This document shows, one piece after another, positions 11,196 to 21,572 of a stretch of DNA of 64,000 nucleotides (positions are counted from its first letter, which is position 1; each line of letters opens with the position of its first letter). The position numbers and the translations under genes were made by a program. The notes beneath the pieces were generated by a model that worked only from the letters and a program-made list of their open reading frames with translations, did not search any database and was not told the DNA's origin. This DNA comes from Leucosporidium creatinivorum (taxonomy: Eukaryota; Basidiomycota; Microbotryomycetes; Leucosporidiales; Leucosporidiaceae). Where the stretch lies: the NCBI GenBank assembly GCA_001600635.1, contig BCKL01000026.1:62001-126000 (forward strand), read 5' to 3'.

Positions 11196-12402
11196 GTCGA
11201 GCAAGAGAGCTGACCTACTCTTCGCTTTCTCCTCTTCCACACAGGCGAAAGCTCGGCCGTCCGCGACCGAGGAACCACGAGTAATTCGTCGCTACACTCT
11301 TTTAGCACCCTCCTTCTCTTCAGCTCCGCTGGCTACCTCGTCGCCGACGGTCGAGCAAGAGAGCTCGGCGCTGACCTAGANNNNNNNNNNNNNNNNNNNN
11401 NNNNNNNNNNNNNNNNNNNNNNNNNNNNNNNNNNNNNNNNNNNNNNNNNNNNNNNNNNNNNNNNNNNNNNNNNNNNNNNNNNNNNNNNNNNNNNNNNNNN
11501 NNNNNNNNNNNNNNNNNNNNNNNNNNNNNNNNNNNNNNNNNNNNNNNNNNNNNNNNNNNNNNNNNNNNNNNNNNNNNNNNNNNNNNNNNNNNNNNNNNNN
11601 NNNNNNNNNNNNNNNNNNNNNNNNNNNNNNNNNNNNNNNNNNNNNNNNNNNNNNNNNNNNNNNNNNNNNNNNNNNNNNNNNNNNNNNNNNNNNNNNNNNN
11701 NNNNNNNNNNNNNNNNNNNNNNNNNNNNNNNNNNNNNNNNNNNNNNNNNNNNNNNNNNNNNNNNNNNNNNNNNNNNNNNNNNNNNNNNNNNNNNNNNNNN
11801 NNNNNNNNNNNNNNNNNNNNNNNNNNNNNNNNNNNNNNNNNNNNNNNNNNNNNNNNNNNNNNNNNNNNNNNNNNNNNNNNNNNNNNNNNNNNNNNNNNNN
11901 NNNNNNNNNNNNNNNNNNNNNNNNNNNNNNNNNNNNNNNNNNNNNNNNNNNNNNNNNNNNNNNNNNNNNNNNNNNNNNNNNNNNNNNNNNNNNNNNNNNN
12001 NNNNNNNNNNNNNNNNNNNNNNNNNNNNNNNNNNNNNNNNNNNNNNNNNNNNNNNNNNNNNNNNNNNNNNNNNNNNNNNNNNNNNNNNNNNNNNNNNNNN
12101 NNNNNAGCTCCGCTGGCTACCTCGTCGCCGACGGTCGAGCAAGAGAGCTCGGCGCTGACCTACTCTTCGCTTGCTCCTCTTCCACACAGGCGAAAGCTCG
12201 CCCGTCCGCGACCAAGGAACCACGAGTAAGTCGTCGCTGCATTCTTCTAGCACCCTCCTTCTCTTCAGCTCCGCTGGCTACCTCGTCGCCGACGGTCGAG
12301 CAAGAGAGCTCGGCGCTAATCTGTTTCCCGCTCGCCCCTCGCCTCACAGACGCCACTTTCTCTGCCTCGTCTAGGGAGACCGCCGCAACGCTTTCCAAAT
12401 AG
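11191..12402 (+). repeat. Tandem exon/intron-like cassette array, unit about 161 bp, interrupted by assembly gap
   Basis: Each unit has four parts: E1 (36 nt, 11245-11280 and 12190-12225), an intron-like I1 (43 nt, 11281-11323 and 12226-12268), E2 (26 nt, 11324-11349, 12108-12133 and 12269-12294) and an intron-like I2 (56 nt, 12134-12189) with a GCTGAC branch and CACACAG acceptor. The E2-to-E2 distance right of the gap is 161 bp. Copies on the two sides of the gap differ by only a few bases. The last I2 copy ends with a different CCTCACAG acceptor at 12349, followed by an open stretch to TAG at 12400-12402 that could be a terminal exon. The array follows the gene at 10040 directly, so it may be repeated exons of that gene; it could also be a non-coding minisatellite. 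The gap prevents counting copies. Confidence 0.75.
11381..12105. other. Assembly gap (run of N)
   Basis: A run of 725 unknown bases inside the tandem cassette array. Repeat collapse is the likely reason for the gap, and its true length is unknown. Confidence 0.99.
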
Positions 12403-12500
12403 TTTCTCTCCTCTGCTGTGTAATTTTGCACGCGACAAAGCGCTGAGAAGTGACCCTCGGCAAGTCTCGATAAAGCCCCGCCCAGAGTTGGCATGGAGAG

Positions 12501-12542
12501 TACAGTGCAAATCTCTTCAGATACAGTGCAAATCTCTTCAGA
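12501..12542. repeat. Perfect 21-bp direct repeat, two adjacent copies
   Basis: The 21-mer beginning TACAGTGCAAATC occupies 12501-12521 and again 12522-12542 with no spacer. It touches the left edge of the inverted gene-fragment copy at about 12540. Confidence 0.95.
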
Positions 12543-12995
12543 CTGCATCGATTCTATCACCCTCTACAATAAGCACCACACCCACACCAGCGCCCACGCC
12601 GCTACACCTGGCCAAGCGACCTCGGCGACCTGCACCGCCGTGCTCGCTACAATCTCGCCAACCGCTGTCCCTCCCAGCTACCTCGGCGCCCGCATCACCA
12701 TCTTCACCCAGCGCAACGGCTCGGCGAAGCATCTTGACCACCGGTCTGAGAGGACCCAGCGCCCGACTGGCCCACAGCGGTTGAGGAAGCTCTCCAGTCA
12801 AGCGAGAGGGGAAGAAGAGGATGGTTGGCGAGTCGAATACCGGCCAGAGGTGCTCGAATCGATAGCCTCGGAGAAGGGGTTCTTGTCGCCCTTCTCCCAA
12901 AGCCAGACGCGAGATACTCGGCGTACGCGAGAAGGAGCTTCTTGGTCGTTGTAAGCCGAGAGTCGGGAGGAGGGATGGTGGTTGGGTGTGAAGGC
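12540..12995 (-). pseudogene. Broken partial copy of the 3' end of the Ted1/Cdc1-like gene at 32837-35160
   Basis: Read on the minus strand, this segment matches about 34715-35180 on the plus strand for most of its length, including the last coding part and the bases just after the stop. Recognisable shared protein pieces are SRVWLWEKGDKNPFSEAID and LRPVVKMLR. Small insertions and deletions and an in-frame TGA (after SSSSPLA) break the copy, and the metallophosphoesterase domain is absent, so it cannot make the enzyme. The copy lies about 22 kb from its source and in the opposite orientation. Similarity that runs past the stop codon argues for DNA-level duplication rather than reverse transcription of mRNA. 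Confidence 0.85.
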
Positions 12996-13025
12996 GAGAG
13001 AGTGTGCAGCATGGAGAGTTGAGCG

Positions 13026-13800
13026 TCACTTCCCGTCGCCTCCCGCTGTCCAGCCACCGGCTTCTAACGCCTCTTTAGCGACCTGTTCGCCTCGCCGAGG
13101 AATCGGTTCAGCGCCTTGTCGACCGTGCCCTGATGAAACGGCACAGCTAGCTCACCGCATTGATCAGCTTGAAGCGATCGTTCCCCAGCTGTACGCCGCC
13201 ATACCACCGGTTGACGACTAGGAGGACGTCTTGAGCGTTCTGCCAAAGGGAAGAGGGCAAGCGGTCAGCGCCGAGCCGAGTGTGCTTCGCCTCGTCGGGA
13301 TTAGAGGAGGGGAGGTGGAGCATACCTGTAGCTCGAGCAAGCGTAGCAATTTGCGACCAGCTGTAGCTTCTCCTCCATCGTCGTGTCCTAAAGAGCCGCC
13401 GGAGGACGGCGCCGAGAAACGATAGGCGAGGATGTGGTGGCTGTAGCGAGGCGGTTAGCTCGGCTTTTGGCATCGCGAAGGGACAGAGCAGAGAGCTCAC
13501 GAAGCCTTGGACACCTTTTTGATCTGCTGTATATGCGAGAAGGCGAGCAAAGCCTTCGGCAAAGAGGGAGAATCAGCTCGGCGCGCGCGCGCTCGCTGCC
13601 CCACAGAGAAGCGGGAAACTCACCTCGTCTAGATTCCTACACCTCACAGCATGTCCTACAAAGGTCGACTTCCTGTCCGTGATTGCTCGTGATGAGTGTA
13701 CGACGATACCGGCTGGCAGCGCTGGCAGCTCCCTGGCTGGGATCTTGAGGCGGAGAAAATGGCTTGGATGAGGCGTTGAGCGAGCTAGAGAGTGAAGCAT
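13026..13800 (-). CDS. UPF0029/IMPACT-domain protein, 161 aa
   Basis: Minus-strand exons 13800-13624, 13553-13501, 13440-13326, 13239-13156 and 13082-13026 give 161 aa. The sequence carries the UPF0029 signature in order: SSRAITDRKSTFVGHA, then SHHILAYRF, then DDGGEATAGRKLLRLLEL, then VLLVVNRWYGGVQLGNDRFKLIN. In IMPACT/Yih1 this domain follows an RWD domain and the protein restrains Gcn2 signalling. Here no RWD domain is present and the length fits the short stand-alone form such as yeast Ydl177c, whose role is unclear. The start is the ATG at 13800-13798, 30 residues before the domain. The gene is head-to-head with the CENP-K-like gene, with only 174 bp between start codons. Confidence 0.85.
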
Positions 13801-13974
13801 GCGCTAGTGCATTTGATCTGTAGTAGAGCAGAATCGGCGAGAGAAGCAGCAGAGCCGAACAGAAAAAGAGGCCAAGGAGCGATTCGAAGCTCGAGCAGGG
13901 GGTTGCAACGTTCAACGTTGAGCCGTGACGACATTCTCGCTTCCCTCTACTATTGACCTACAGACCCACACCCA
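13801..13974. promoter_or_regulatory. Short divergent promoter between UPF0029 and CENP-K-like genes
   Basis: Only 174 bp separate the two start codons, so the genes must share or overlap promoter elements. No TATA box is obvious. An AACGTTCAACGTT direct repeat (two AACGTT half-sites) is present near 13907-13919. Confidence 0.6.
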
Positions 13975-15566
13975 ATGTCTTCCCTCTCCCTTGCAGCAGC
14001 ACACGACCTCCTCGCCCGTCTACCAGCTCTCTCTGCCAACAACAACAGCTCAGCACAAGAACGCGTCGCCTCTCATGGCCTCGAGCCCGATGGAGAAGAG
14101 CAGCGGAGGCAGAGACTGCTGATGGAAGAGGTACAGAAGTATCAGGAGGCGAACGACACGCTCAGGCAGCAGTTGAGAGTGGTGAGTTCAACTCAGGCGC
14201 GTTCGAGCGAAAGGCGAGATGCTGTAGCTCGAGCAGGGGGAGGAGAGCTGATGCCAGATTTAGCTGCAGGTGGAGAATGAGATGGATGTACCGCTAAAGC
14301 GTCAAGCCTTGCCCCAGAGCGAGGAGGACAAGGTGAGTTTGGCCTGCTCGGTGATGAGGCGACCAAGGGCTGACCTGACCTCTTTTGCTGCCCTACAGAA
14401 ACTCGCTAAACTGGAACACGAGTTCGCACATCTCGAGGCTACCCTCGACGCTCTCCGCACTGGTACGCTGCTCTGCTCTCGTTACAGGCTCGGCGCTAAC
14501 CTCCCTCCCTCTCCAGAACCCCCACCCTCCACCGACCCGCTCCTCACCCCCTCCCCCCTCTCCATCGAGGACACGCTGAACTCGGACCTCCTGCGCACCA
14601 TCTCCGAGCTCGAGAAGGGCGTTTCGTACGAACAAGAGCGCGCCGAGAAGGAGAGGAAGAAGGGCGAGAGGGATGGGATCCTTTTGCAAGATGCGGAGAA
14701 GTTGAATGAGGTGCTGAGGGAGAGGGTGGAGAAGATGGGAGAGAAGGAGGGGGTTACGGCGAGGGATTTGATCGAGTGAGTTTCATGGCCTTCCTGGACC
14801 GAGCCGCTTCTCGCAGCTGCTGACTGTGCTGCCTTATGCAACCCCCCTGCTTCGTTCCCCTGCACACCCTCACACACCACATCTCTCCACATCACCACCA
14901 CCGCTGCACCACCACCCCTCCCACAGCCGTGCCGAAGCCAAAGCCGCCTCCGTCTCGACCGCCTTCACCACCCTCATGGGCGCGCTCGTGCAGTTCATCG
15001 ACGAGCGGCTTGCCAAGGTCGGCGATACGGACGAGGAGGACGATGGAGAGAGAGGTGGGAAGAAGGCTAGGCTTGATGTACGGTCCCTCCCCTCCCTCTC
15101 CTCCCAGTCGAGGTTTCGGCGGCGGCGCTGACCAGACGACGAATTCGGATCGGAGCAGATGAAGGACATTCGCACCTACTTCAAGCCCGCGTCGTCAAAC
15201 TCATCCTACGACGACAACGCCGACACTTCGCTAGACCCAAGCACACCAGCAGGCAAAGCCCTCGTCCTCAAGCAGTTGCTCGAGGTCCGTCCCTGCTCCT
15301 TCCCTTCTTCCTCTTCCTCCCCGCTCGGCGCTGACCCCCCCCCCACGCAGAACCTGATGAACGCCTCGGCCACCACTCCCTTGGATCCATGGCTCATCAT
15401 CTCGGGCCCTCCTCCGCCTCGAGGGAGTGGCGGCAAGGAGAGGTATCAACTCGTCCCCGAGCAGTTGGTCGACTTTTTGATGAGGGCGGGCGTGGTGGTG
15501 GAGCATCCGAGGGATGGGAGGAAGGTCCGGTTGGTGGAGTTTGGGAGGGGGGTTGGGGGGTTGTAG
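13975..15566 (+). CDS. CENP-K-like inner kinetochore protein, 361 aa
   Basis: Exons 13975-14181, 14270-14332, 14399-14462, 14517-14775, 14927-15077, 15159-15284 and 15351-15566. The middle is a predicted coiled coil (LEHEFAHLEATLDALR, then LLRTISELEKGVSYEQERAEKERKKGERD, then LNEVLRERVEKM). The C-terminus VPEQLVDFLMRAGVVVEHP followed by RDGRKVRLVEF resembles the end of CENP-K/Sim4 proteins, where a 'LLxxGIxxxHPxDxxxIRL' pattern closes the protein. CENP-K is a subunit of the constitutive centromere-associated network. The sixth exon uses the second AG after the branch site (15158); the first would create a stop. It could be another coiled-coil protein, but the C-terminal signature favours CENP-K. 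It is convergent with the GH36-like gene, 218 bp between stops. Confidence 0.6.
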
Positions 15567-15784
15567 TGTGGTGTGGTGTGGTTGTTGTGGTGCGATGAGC
15601 GGTGCTTGTTTGAGATGAGATGAGACGCCGCCGAGAGAAAGAGACGTCGCTTTCGCTCTCGCTCTCGCTCTCAATTTGAAAGCTTGCGATCACCACCGCT
15701 ATTCACTGAAACTGACTGATTGACGCCAAGGAACTTTCGGAAACAAAGCACTAACCCCCGACAACAAAACCCCTCGCTCGCTAT

Positions 15785-16059
15785 CTAAGCGGACCCAACC
15801 TCTAGCACCCACCCCTCGCCGTCCCTACTCTCCCCAGCCGCCCTCCACGCGCCCTCAACATCAACCTCAACCACGCCCTTACTCCTCTTGCTCGAGCGAA
15901 CGAAATGCGAAGGGATGGCAGTGCCGTCCAACGTGATCTTGAGCGAGTCGGAGTCGGAAGCGTTGAGGGAAGGGAGATAGAAGCCGAGACGAGGGGAGAC
16001 GAAGGCGAGGCCGACGCGGAGGACTGGTCCTTCTCTTCTTGGTCCTTGAGCTCGGTCGT

Positions 16060-16101
<42 letters not shown>

Positions 16102-19100
16102 GCGCCTCCTGCTCGACCTCGACCTCAGCCCTCGTAGCCAACCTCGGCCTCCCCCTCCCACCCAACACCGCCAACCTCCCTACACTCCAAAGCACCACAG
16201 CAAGCGTAAATCCCACAACCGCTCTCGTCTCGCTCCAAATCGTACCGAACGGGCGACGAAGGAGATCCCGACCGAGGGAGTGGAGCTCGGTGCGGAGGGA
16301 GCGAGCGGGGGTGGTGGGAAGGGAGGAGCGGTAGGAGGTGAGACAGGTGAGGAGGAAGGAGAGGCGCGAGTGAGGGGGTGGCCGGGGGAAGGATGAGGGT
16401 ATGCGGCCGGCGAGCGCGGAGGAAGGAGCGGGGGTGGAAGCCGAGGCGACGGGTTGCGAGGTGAGGGCGGCAGAGGAGACGGAATTGACGACCTCGATGG
16501 ACCGAATCGCGGCGAGTCCGGTATGCTTGTCGAGAAGGCCGAGGCAGGCGATCTTGAGTCTTCCTCCTCCTTCTCCATCGGCGGTGACGGCGGTGAGGGG
16601 GATCGAGTGAAGCTGAGCGATGGTGACGATGCGGTGACCCTTCTCCTCCAGCTTGATTCGATGAAGCGGCGCGGCAAGGAGGCGATGTCCATCTTGTGCT
16701 TGAGCGAGTCGGTCGACCGAGACGTGCTGGACCTCCTCGCCTTCGAGGTAGACGACGACGCCCTCACCCTCCAGCTCGAGGCTCTTGACCGCGTCGGCCA
16801 CGTCCTTCTCATCGAAGGTACTCCTCGCCGTAGTTCCCTCGACCCGGACGTTCCACAGCCCGAGATGAGCGCCCTTTGCTCCCGGGAGCGGCAAGCCCAC
16901 CTTGAGCGCCTCGCCCTCTCCCTCTCCCAGCACTTCATCAAACACTCGGCCCTCCAACACGCTTCCAACCTCGATACTGCTCTTGACCAACCCCGCGCCG
17001 CCCTTCGTCCACCCCAAACTCGCTTCCCACCCTCCCTCGCTGCTCAGCCCTTCGGCCGCTGGAACATCCGTCGAATAAGTCGGCGCGGGCGAGAAGGAGC
17101 GGAAAGCGATATGGTAGGTTCCCCAAGGGTGCAGAGCGGTCGAATCAGTGAGGCGTTCTTGGCACATGTCGAAGTCGGGGATGAGGGCGAGGGAGCGGGT
17201 GAGGAGCGTGTTGAGGGCGTTGATGTGGAGGTGGTAGCGGTGGGAAGAGGGGGTGTCGGGGAAGTAGTCGTCCGAGTTGCGCTGTTGAGTAGCAGGGAAG
17301 GGGTCAGCGCCGCTGAGCAATAGGAAGGAGGCCGATCGAAACGACGAACGACTAAGCTCTTCGTTCCCTCCTTCGTCACCAACCCCAACTCCCCTCCCCA
17401 CGTCCTCGGCGACCCACTCATGCAATGCACCGTCGTTCCCGCTCCGAAGACCTTATCCGCCGCACTCCTCATCGAGCTCAGCATCTCCCTCCTCAACTCT
17501 CCCGCATCCTCTCCCTTCTTCTCCCCCTCCCCTCCCTCGCCACCACTCTCACTCCACCGCGAAAGGACGTAATCCTGATGCGCCTGATCATCCACTTTGA
17601 CGAAATCGATGCCCGAGCGTTTGAGGGAGGAAAAGTAGTCGTGGTAGTAGGAGCCGAGGCGCGAGATGGGAGGGAGGTACCAGTGCGTGTCGGCGGAGCT
17701 GTGCGTCGCGGAGCGGAGGGTCCAGAGTTCGAGAGGACCGTACGCGTCGGCGAGGGGACCGATGGGGGCGAGGCCGTCCCAGTAGCTGTTGGTGGCGAGC
17801 GAAGGGGTCAGCTCGGCGCCGGCAAGGAGAAACAGGGAGGAGCCAGACAAACCCTTCGAGCGTCATCCATACGCCTACTCTCTCAATCCCCATGCTCTTG
17901 ATCCTCTCAACAGCATCCTTCAACTCCTCTCCCGGCTTAACGACCACGACCGCTCCGTCCTCACTCCCGTTCCTACTCCTCAGCGAATCATCCCCCCTCG
18001 TCTCCTTCTCCTCTCCTCCCTCCCCCTCCCCCTTCTCCTCCCGCACGACAGAGCCATCAACATCGTACCACCCCTCCCTCACTCCAAAGCTGCGAAGCCC
18101 TCGGCGGTTGATGGAAGAATCGATAGGGTCGGGGAAGTGGACAATGTCCTGCCAGCCGTCGTCGAGGAGGATGGTGGATAGTGCAGAAGAGAAGAGGGGC
18201 GAGGAGCGAGGTTGCTTTTTGTTAGTGTCGGCGTTGGTAGAGGCGATGGCGGAGGAAGAAGGGCGTTTGAGGCCTTCGAGCCAAGGGAGGACATCGGAGA
18301 GGGTGTAGTTATCGTAGTTGAGGGCGTTCCAAATACACGCCGAGAGCTTCTGCACCTTGTCCTCCTCCTCCTCCTTTCCGCCCACCTCCCCGCCGAGCAC
18401 CTCACTCGCGATCCTCACCACCTCCTCCACACACTTCTGCAGCTCGCTCTCCTTGCCCCACGCAGCAGCAACATACCCCCTCACTTCCTCCTCGCCCGAA
18501 TCCCTCGTACACCTCAGCCACAGGCTCTCGTCTCCACCGCGAAGGGAGGAAGAGACGGAGGAAGTGGAGAAGGCGAGGAGGATGACGATTCCGGCAGGGT
18601 GGGTGGAGGAAGCAGGTCGATGGAGGTGCAGGAAAAGGGCGTCGTAGGAGGGTGAGAGGTGAGCGAGAGGTGGGGAGGGGAGGAGCCGAGGGAGGTACCA
18701 CGTTCGCCTGCTCGGCGCGTCAGAGAAGAGGTCAGCTTGGTACGGATAAGCTTGGAGATCGTGGCTATCGCTCGAGCGACGAGCGCAGAAGTAAAGAGAG
18801 AAAGACTTACTCGCTCCGCTCAATCACCAGCCCCTGCGCCTCGTGCCACCCTCCTTCGGCTTTCATCCTCAGCCTGAAGCTCTCGACCTGATCGCTCCTC
18901 CCATCTCCCAGCTTGAAACCCGCGAGGATCGAGTTGTCTCCCTTCTTCACTACCTCTGCCTGCTCCGACTCGCCAAAGTCAAGCGGACACTCCGCCAAGG
19001 AGGAGGGAGGAGGGGGATGAACGAGCTCGACGACTCCGTTCCCTCCCTCGCTACCGAGCCACTCGACCGCTCCATCGGCATGAAGAAGACGGAAGGTGTA

Positions 19101-19364
19101 CTCGAACCTCCCCGGCTGAGCTTCGGCGAGTGGGATCCTCGCCTCCCACGTCTCACCCTGCTCGACTTCGGCCGAGGAGGGGGTGGAGAGGGAGAAAGGG
19201 ATCGCCTGCCATTGGGAGGAGGGGAGGGAGGTCCAGATCTCGGCTTTAGGTGATGAGTCGGTGAGAGCCTGTGTTGGGGTGTAGGAGAAGTGTAGGAAAG
19301 ATGGCGAGCTGACAGTAGGGAGGGGGATGATCGATCGTTGCCCGAGAGCGGGGTGGAAGGACAT
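15785..19364 (-). CDS. Raffinose synthase/Sip1-like glycoside hydrolase (GH36 clan), 1112 aa
   Basis: Minus-strand exons 19364-18811, 18707-17853, 17785-17353 and 17281-15785. Family landmarks in order: SACIWNALNYDNY, ILLDDGWQD, VGVWMTLEGYWDGLAPIGP, then GIDFVKVDDQAHQDY (about residues 530-544; the Asp of VKVD is the expected nucleophile), RNSDDYFPD, and LALIPDFDMCQ (about 645-655; region of the acid/base Asp). These are the motifs of the seed-imbibition/raffinose-synthase branch, enzymes acting on alpha-galactosides. Activity here could be hydrolysis or transfer. The protein is longer than plant relatives. The extra length includes an N-terminal beta-rich domain and a C-terminal region with one hydrophobic stretch (VVGFTLAVVLWSVGRLAVL) and a 12-Ser run coded by an AGC microsatellite. 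Exon 3 ends at an unusual GTCGTT donor chosen because only it keeps frame. Confidence 0.85.
16063..16100. repeat. Trinucleotide (CTG/AGC) microsatellite inside coding sequence
   Basis: About twelve CTG units on the plus strand code for twelve consecutive serines in the GH36-like protein read on the minus strand. Because it is a triplet repeat, length changes keep the frame. Confidence 0.95.
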
Positions 19365-20296
19365 GGCTGTGTTCGAGGAGCTGTGGGAGGTGGAGGCAGA
19401 TGTCAGCTGGATCTATAGCTTAGAGCTGTGTCGCTTGTGGGCCACCATTCTCAGCTACTATGAAGACTTCCTTCCGCGCTCGGCGAAAGGACTGCCTGCA
19501 AGCGCTGAGAGGCTACGGGCGCGCTCCAGCCCCTGCCAGCATCTGGATTCTGAACCGAATCAACCTAGCCGAGCCCGCATCGACTCGGAAACCAACACGA
19601 CCTCGGCGAACACCTCGCCCGCTGCGATCAGCTCGCGTTGCCCGGTCAGCGAGGCCGGCTGGAGTAGCAGAGCAGGCTACAATCCGGATACATTCTCTGA
19701 ACAGGAGCAGCAGCAAGGCCCAATTGCAGCAGCGCCCGATGGTCAACGCCCAGCGCGTCACCCCCCACGACGCTGCCTTGCTCTCGTTGCTGCTGCTCTG
19801 CGTGTCCCGCCTGCTGAGCTACAGCGATAGCCTTGCAGCATAGTAGAGCACTAGCCCCATCTACTCCGAGCGCTCAGCACTCACCTCTTGTCCCGAGAGA
19901 AGCGCGAGTTGACGCGTTCGAGCTGGCTTGATGAGAAGGGCGGGAGAGTGGGGCCCTTTTGTGGAGTGTTGTAGAGCGGTAGAGGCTGCTGTTCGAGCTG
20001 TAGGCGATTCGAGGGTGTCGCAAGCGAGAGAACCGAAGAGCGACGAACGAGGGAAGAGAGAGGAATGCGACCCGCTCAGCGCGACGTCGATCTTTGGGCT
20101 GTCAGTGTTGAAAGGCTCCAAATGCATTGTACTGGACTGGACCGCTGCGGTTCCGCTGAGCGAGGATCGTAGGCTTGGGTTTGACTTGTAGGAAAGCACT
20201 TAGGCGGTCAGAGAGTGGTGAGAAGCATCGCCGAGCTCTCTCGGTTCTCGTCTCGCCCCTCGGTCGGCTAAAGTACTGCTTCCACGCTCTACCAGA
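19365..20296. other. Intergenic region upstream of the GH36-like gene
   Basis: About 930 bases with no supported gene. It should hold the promoter of the GH36-like gene on the right side of its start and the 3' end of the hydrolase gene. A hairpin with arms CCGAG/CTCGG lies near 20229-20242, about 60 nt past the hydrolase stop. Confidence 0.6.
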
Positions 20297-21572
20297 CTAC
20301 ACCAACTCCTCCAACAACTCCTCCAACACCTTGGCAAACTTTTCCGGCTGATGCACGAAAGCAAAATGGTTCGTCTCCTCAATCCTCTTGACCGCCGTCT
20401 TCTTCTTCTCCTTCTCTGCCTCCTCCTCCTTCTTCTCACCGTCCGCAACGACCACCTTCTCCCCACCTTCCACCTCACCGAACGGGTTGACGCCCCACCA
20501 GCCTCCAACAGTCTTTGCCGCGTCGAGGCAGTACCCATTCGTCCGAGCGCCGTAGATGAACCCGAGCGAGATGGCCGGGCTTAAAGGAGGGGCGATGGCG
20601 TTCTTTGCTAGCGTGGCAACTTCGGGTCCAGCGACAGCAAGGCGCCAGGAGAAGCCGTGGGCGCAGCAGGAGGGCTCCCAGGCGGCGGAGAGGAGCGCGG
20701 GCGAGAGTGAGGAGAGACCGGAAGGAGGGAGGTCGGCGATGGCGCTTTGGGCGGGAAAGTCGGGGTTGGAGGAATCAGAAGGCTCCGAGTAGCCTCCAAT
20801 CCATCCAGCGAAAGCCGCGGCGAATTCCTCCGCTGTAGCCTTGTTCGGCGGGGAGACGGCTGCCATCGCCTCGGTGTAATCGCTCGTAGGTGGTCTTCCG
20901 AACGCCGAGCCGGGAGGTTCGAAGAGGAGGATGGAGCGGAGGTGGGAGGTCATTAGGGAGGTGGAAGTGTCGGAGATGGGAGCGAGGGAGGAGATAAAGG
21001 AGGTGGGAGACGAGGGGGAGGCGTGGAGGAGGGAGAGGAGGGAGAAGAGGAGGAGAGTGCCTTTGGACCAGCCCTGTAATATCGTACTACTATTAGCTGT
21101 TATCTCATTGTAATCGAGCAGCGATAGTACTCACCAGCAATACGACCCCTCCCTCGCCCGTCGCGTCGTCCCTCCCCGGCAGCTTCAACTCTGCTACACT
21201 CCACTCCAAGAAGCCGAGCAAATCGCCGAGATAGGCAGCTGTAGCGTCTGTTCCTCCCTCCTTTTCACTGGGGTAAGCAGGGGAAGAGCCCGAGTAGGAG
21301 CGCTGGTTGTAGGCGAGGAAGCGGGTCGAAGGCGGGAGGTGAGGGAGTAAGGGAGTCCAGATGGCTACAGAAGCGCGGCTAGGATCAGCTGTAGCCTTGT
21401 ACAGAGCGCACAAGAGCCCAGACTCACCCGAGTTGAATCCCACGCCGTGCAAGCCAATGATGGTCGTGTAAGTCGCTGGGAGCTCTTCTGTAGGCTTGTC
21501 TGCCCATGAGTCGATGTAGGCCACGTGTACCTCTTCCGAGATTTGTGCTCGCTTGAACGTTGGAATCGACAT
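20297..21572 (-). CDS. Alpha/beta-hydrolase fold protein, 383 aa
   Basis: Minus-strand exons 21572-21428, 21364-21135 and 21073-20297. TTIIGLHGVGFNSAIW holds the HG oxyanion region, STRFLAYNQRSYSGS is the next strand-turn, and GGVVLLGWSKGTLLLF holds the nucleophile elbow G-W-S-K-G with Ser at about residue 128. The likely catalytic His lies in the C-terminal EETNHFAFVHQP. The enzyme class is esterase/lipase-like; the substrate cannot be told from the sequence. A Glu/Lys-rich insertion (about residues 333-350) is low complexity. The gene is head-to-head with an aldo-keto reductase, 526 bp between starts. Confidence 0.82.

Noticed and set aside
11333-12253. Minus-strand open frame of 306 codons
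   Set aside because: It runs through the 725-base gap of unknown bases and over the tandem array, so its continuity is an artefact.
12538-13057. Treating the open frames over 12538-13057 as a real gene
   Set aside because: They are the decayed copy of the Ted1-like 3' end in other frames; no start, domain or splice structure supports an independent gene.
15905-17323. Plus-strand open frames within the GH36-like gene
   Set aside because: Antisense shadows of the conserved minus-strand enzyme, including one reading the CTG repeat as poly-Ala/Leu.
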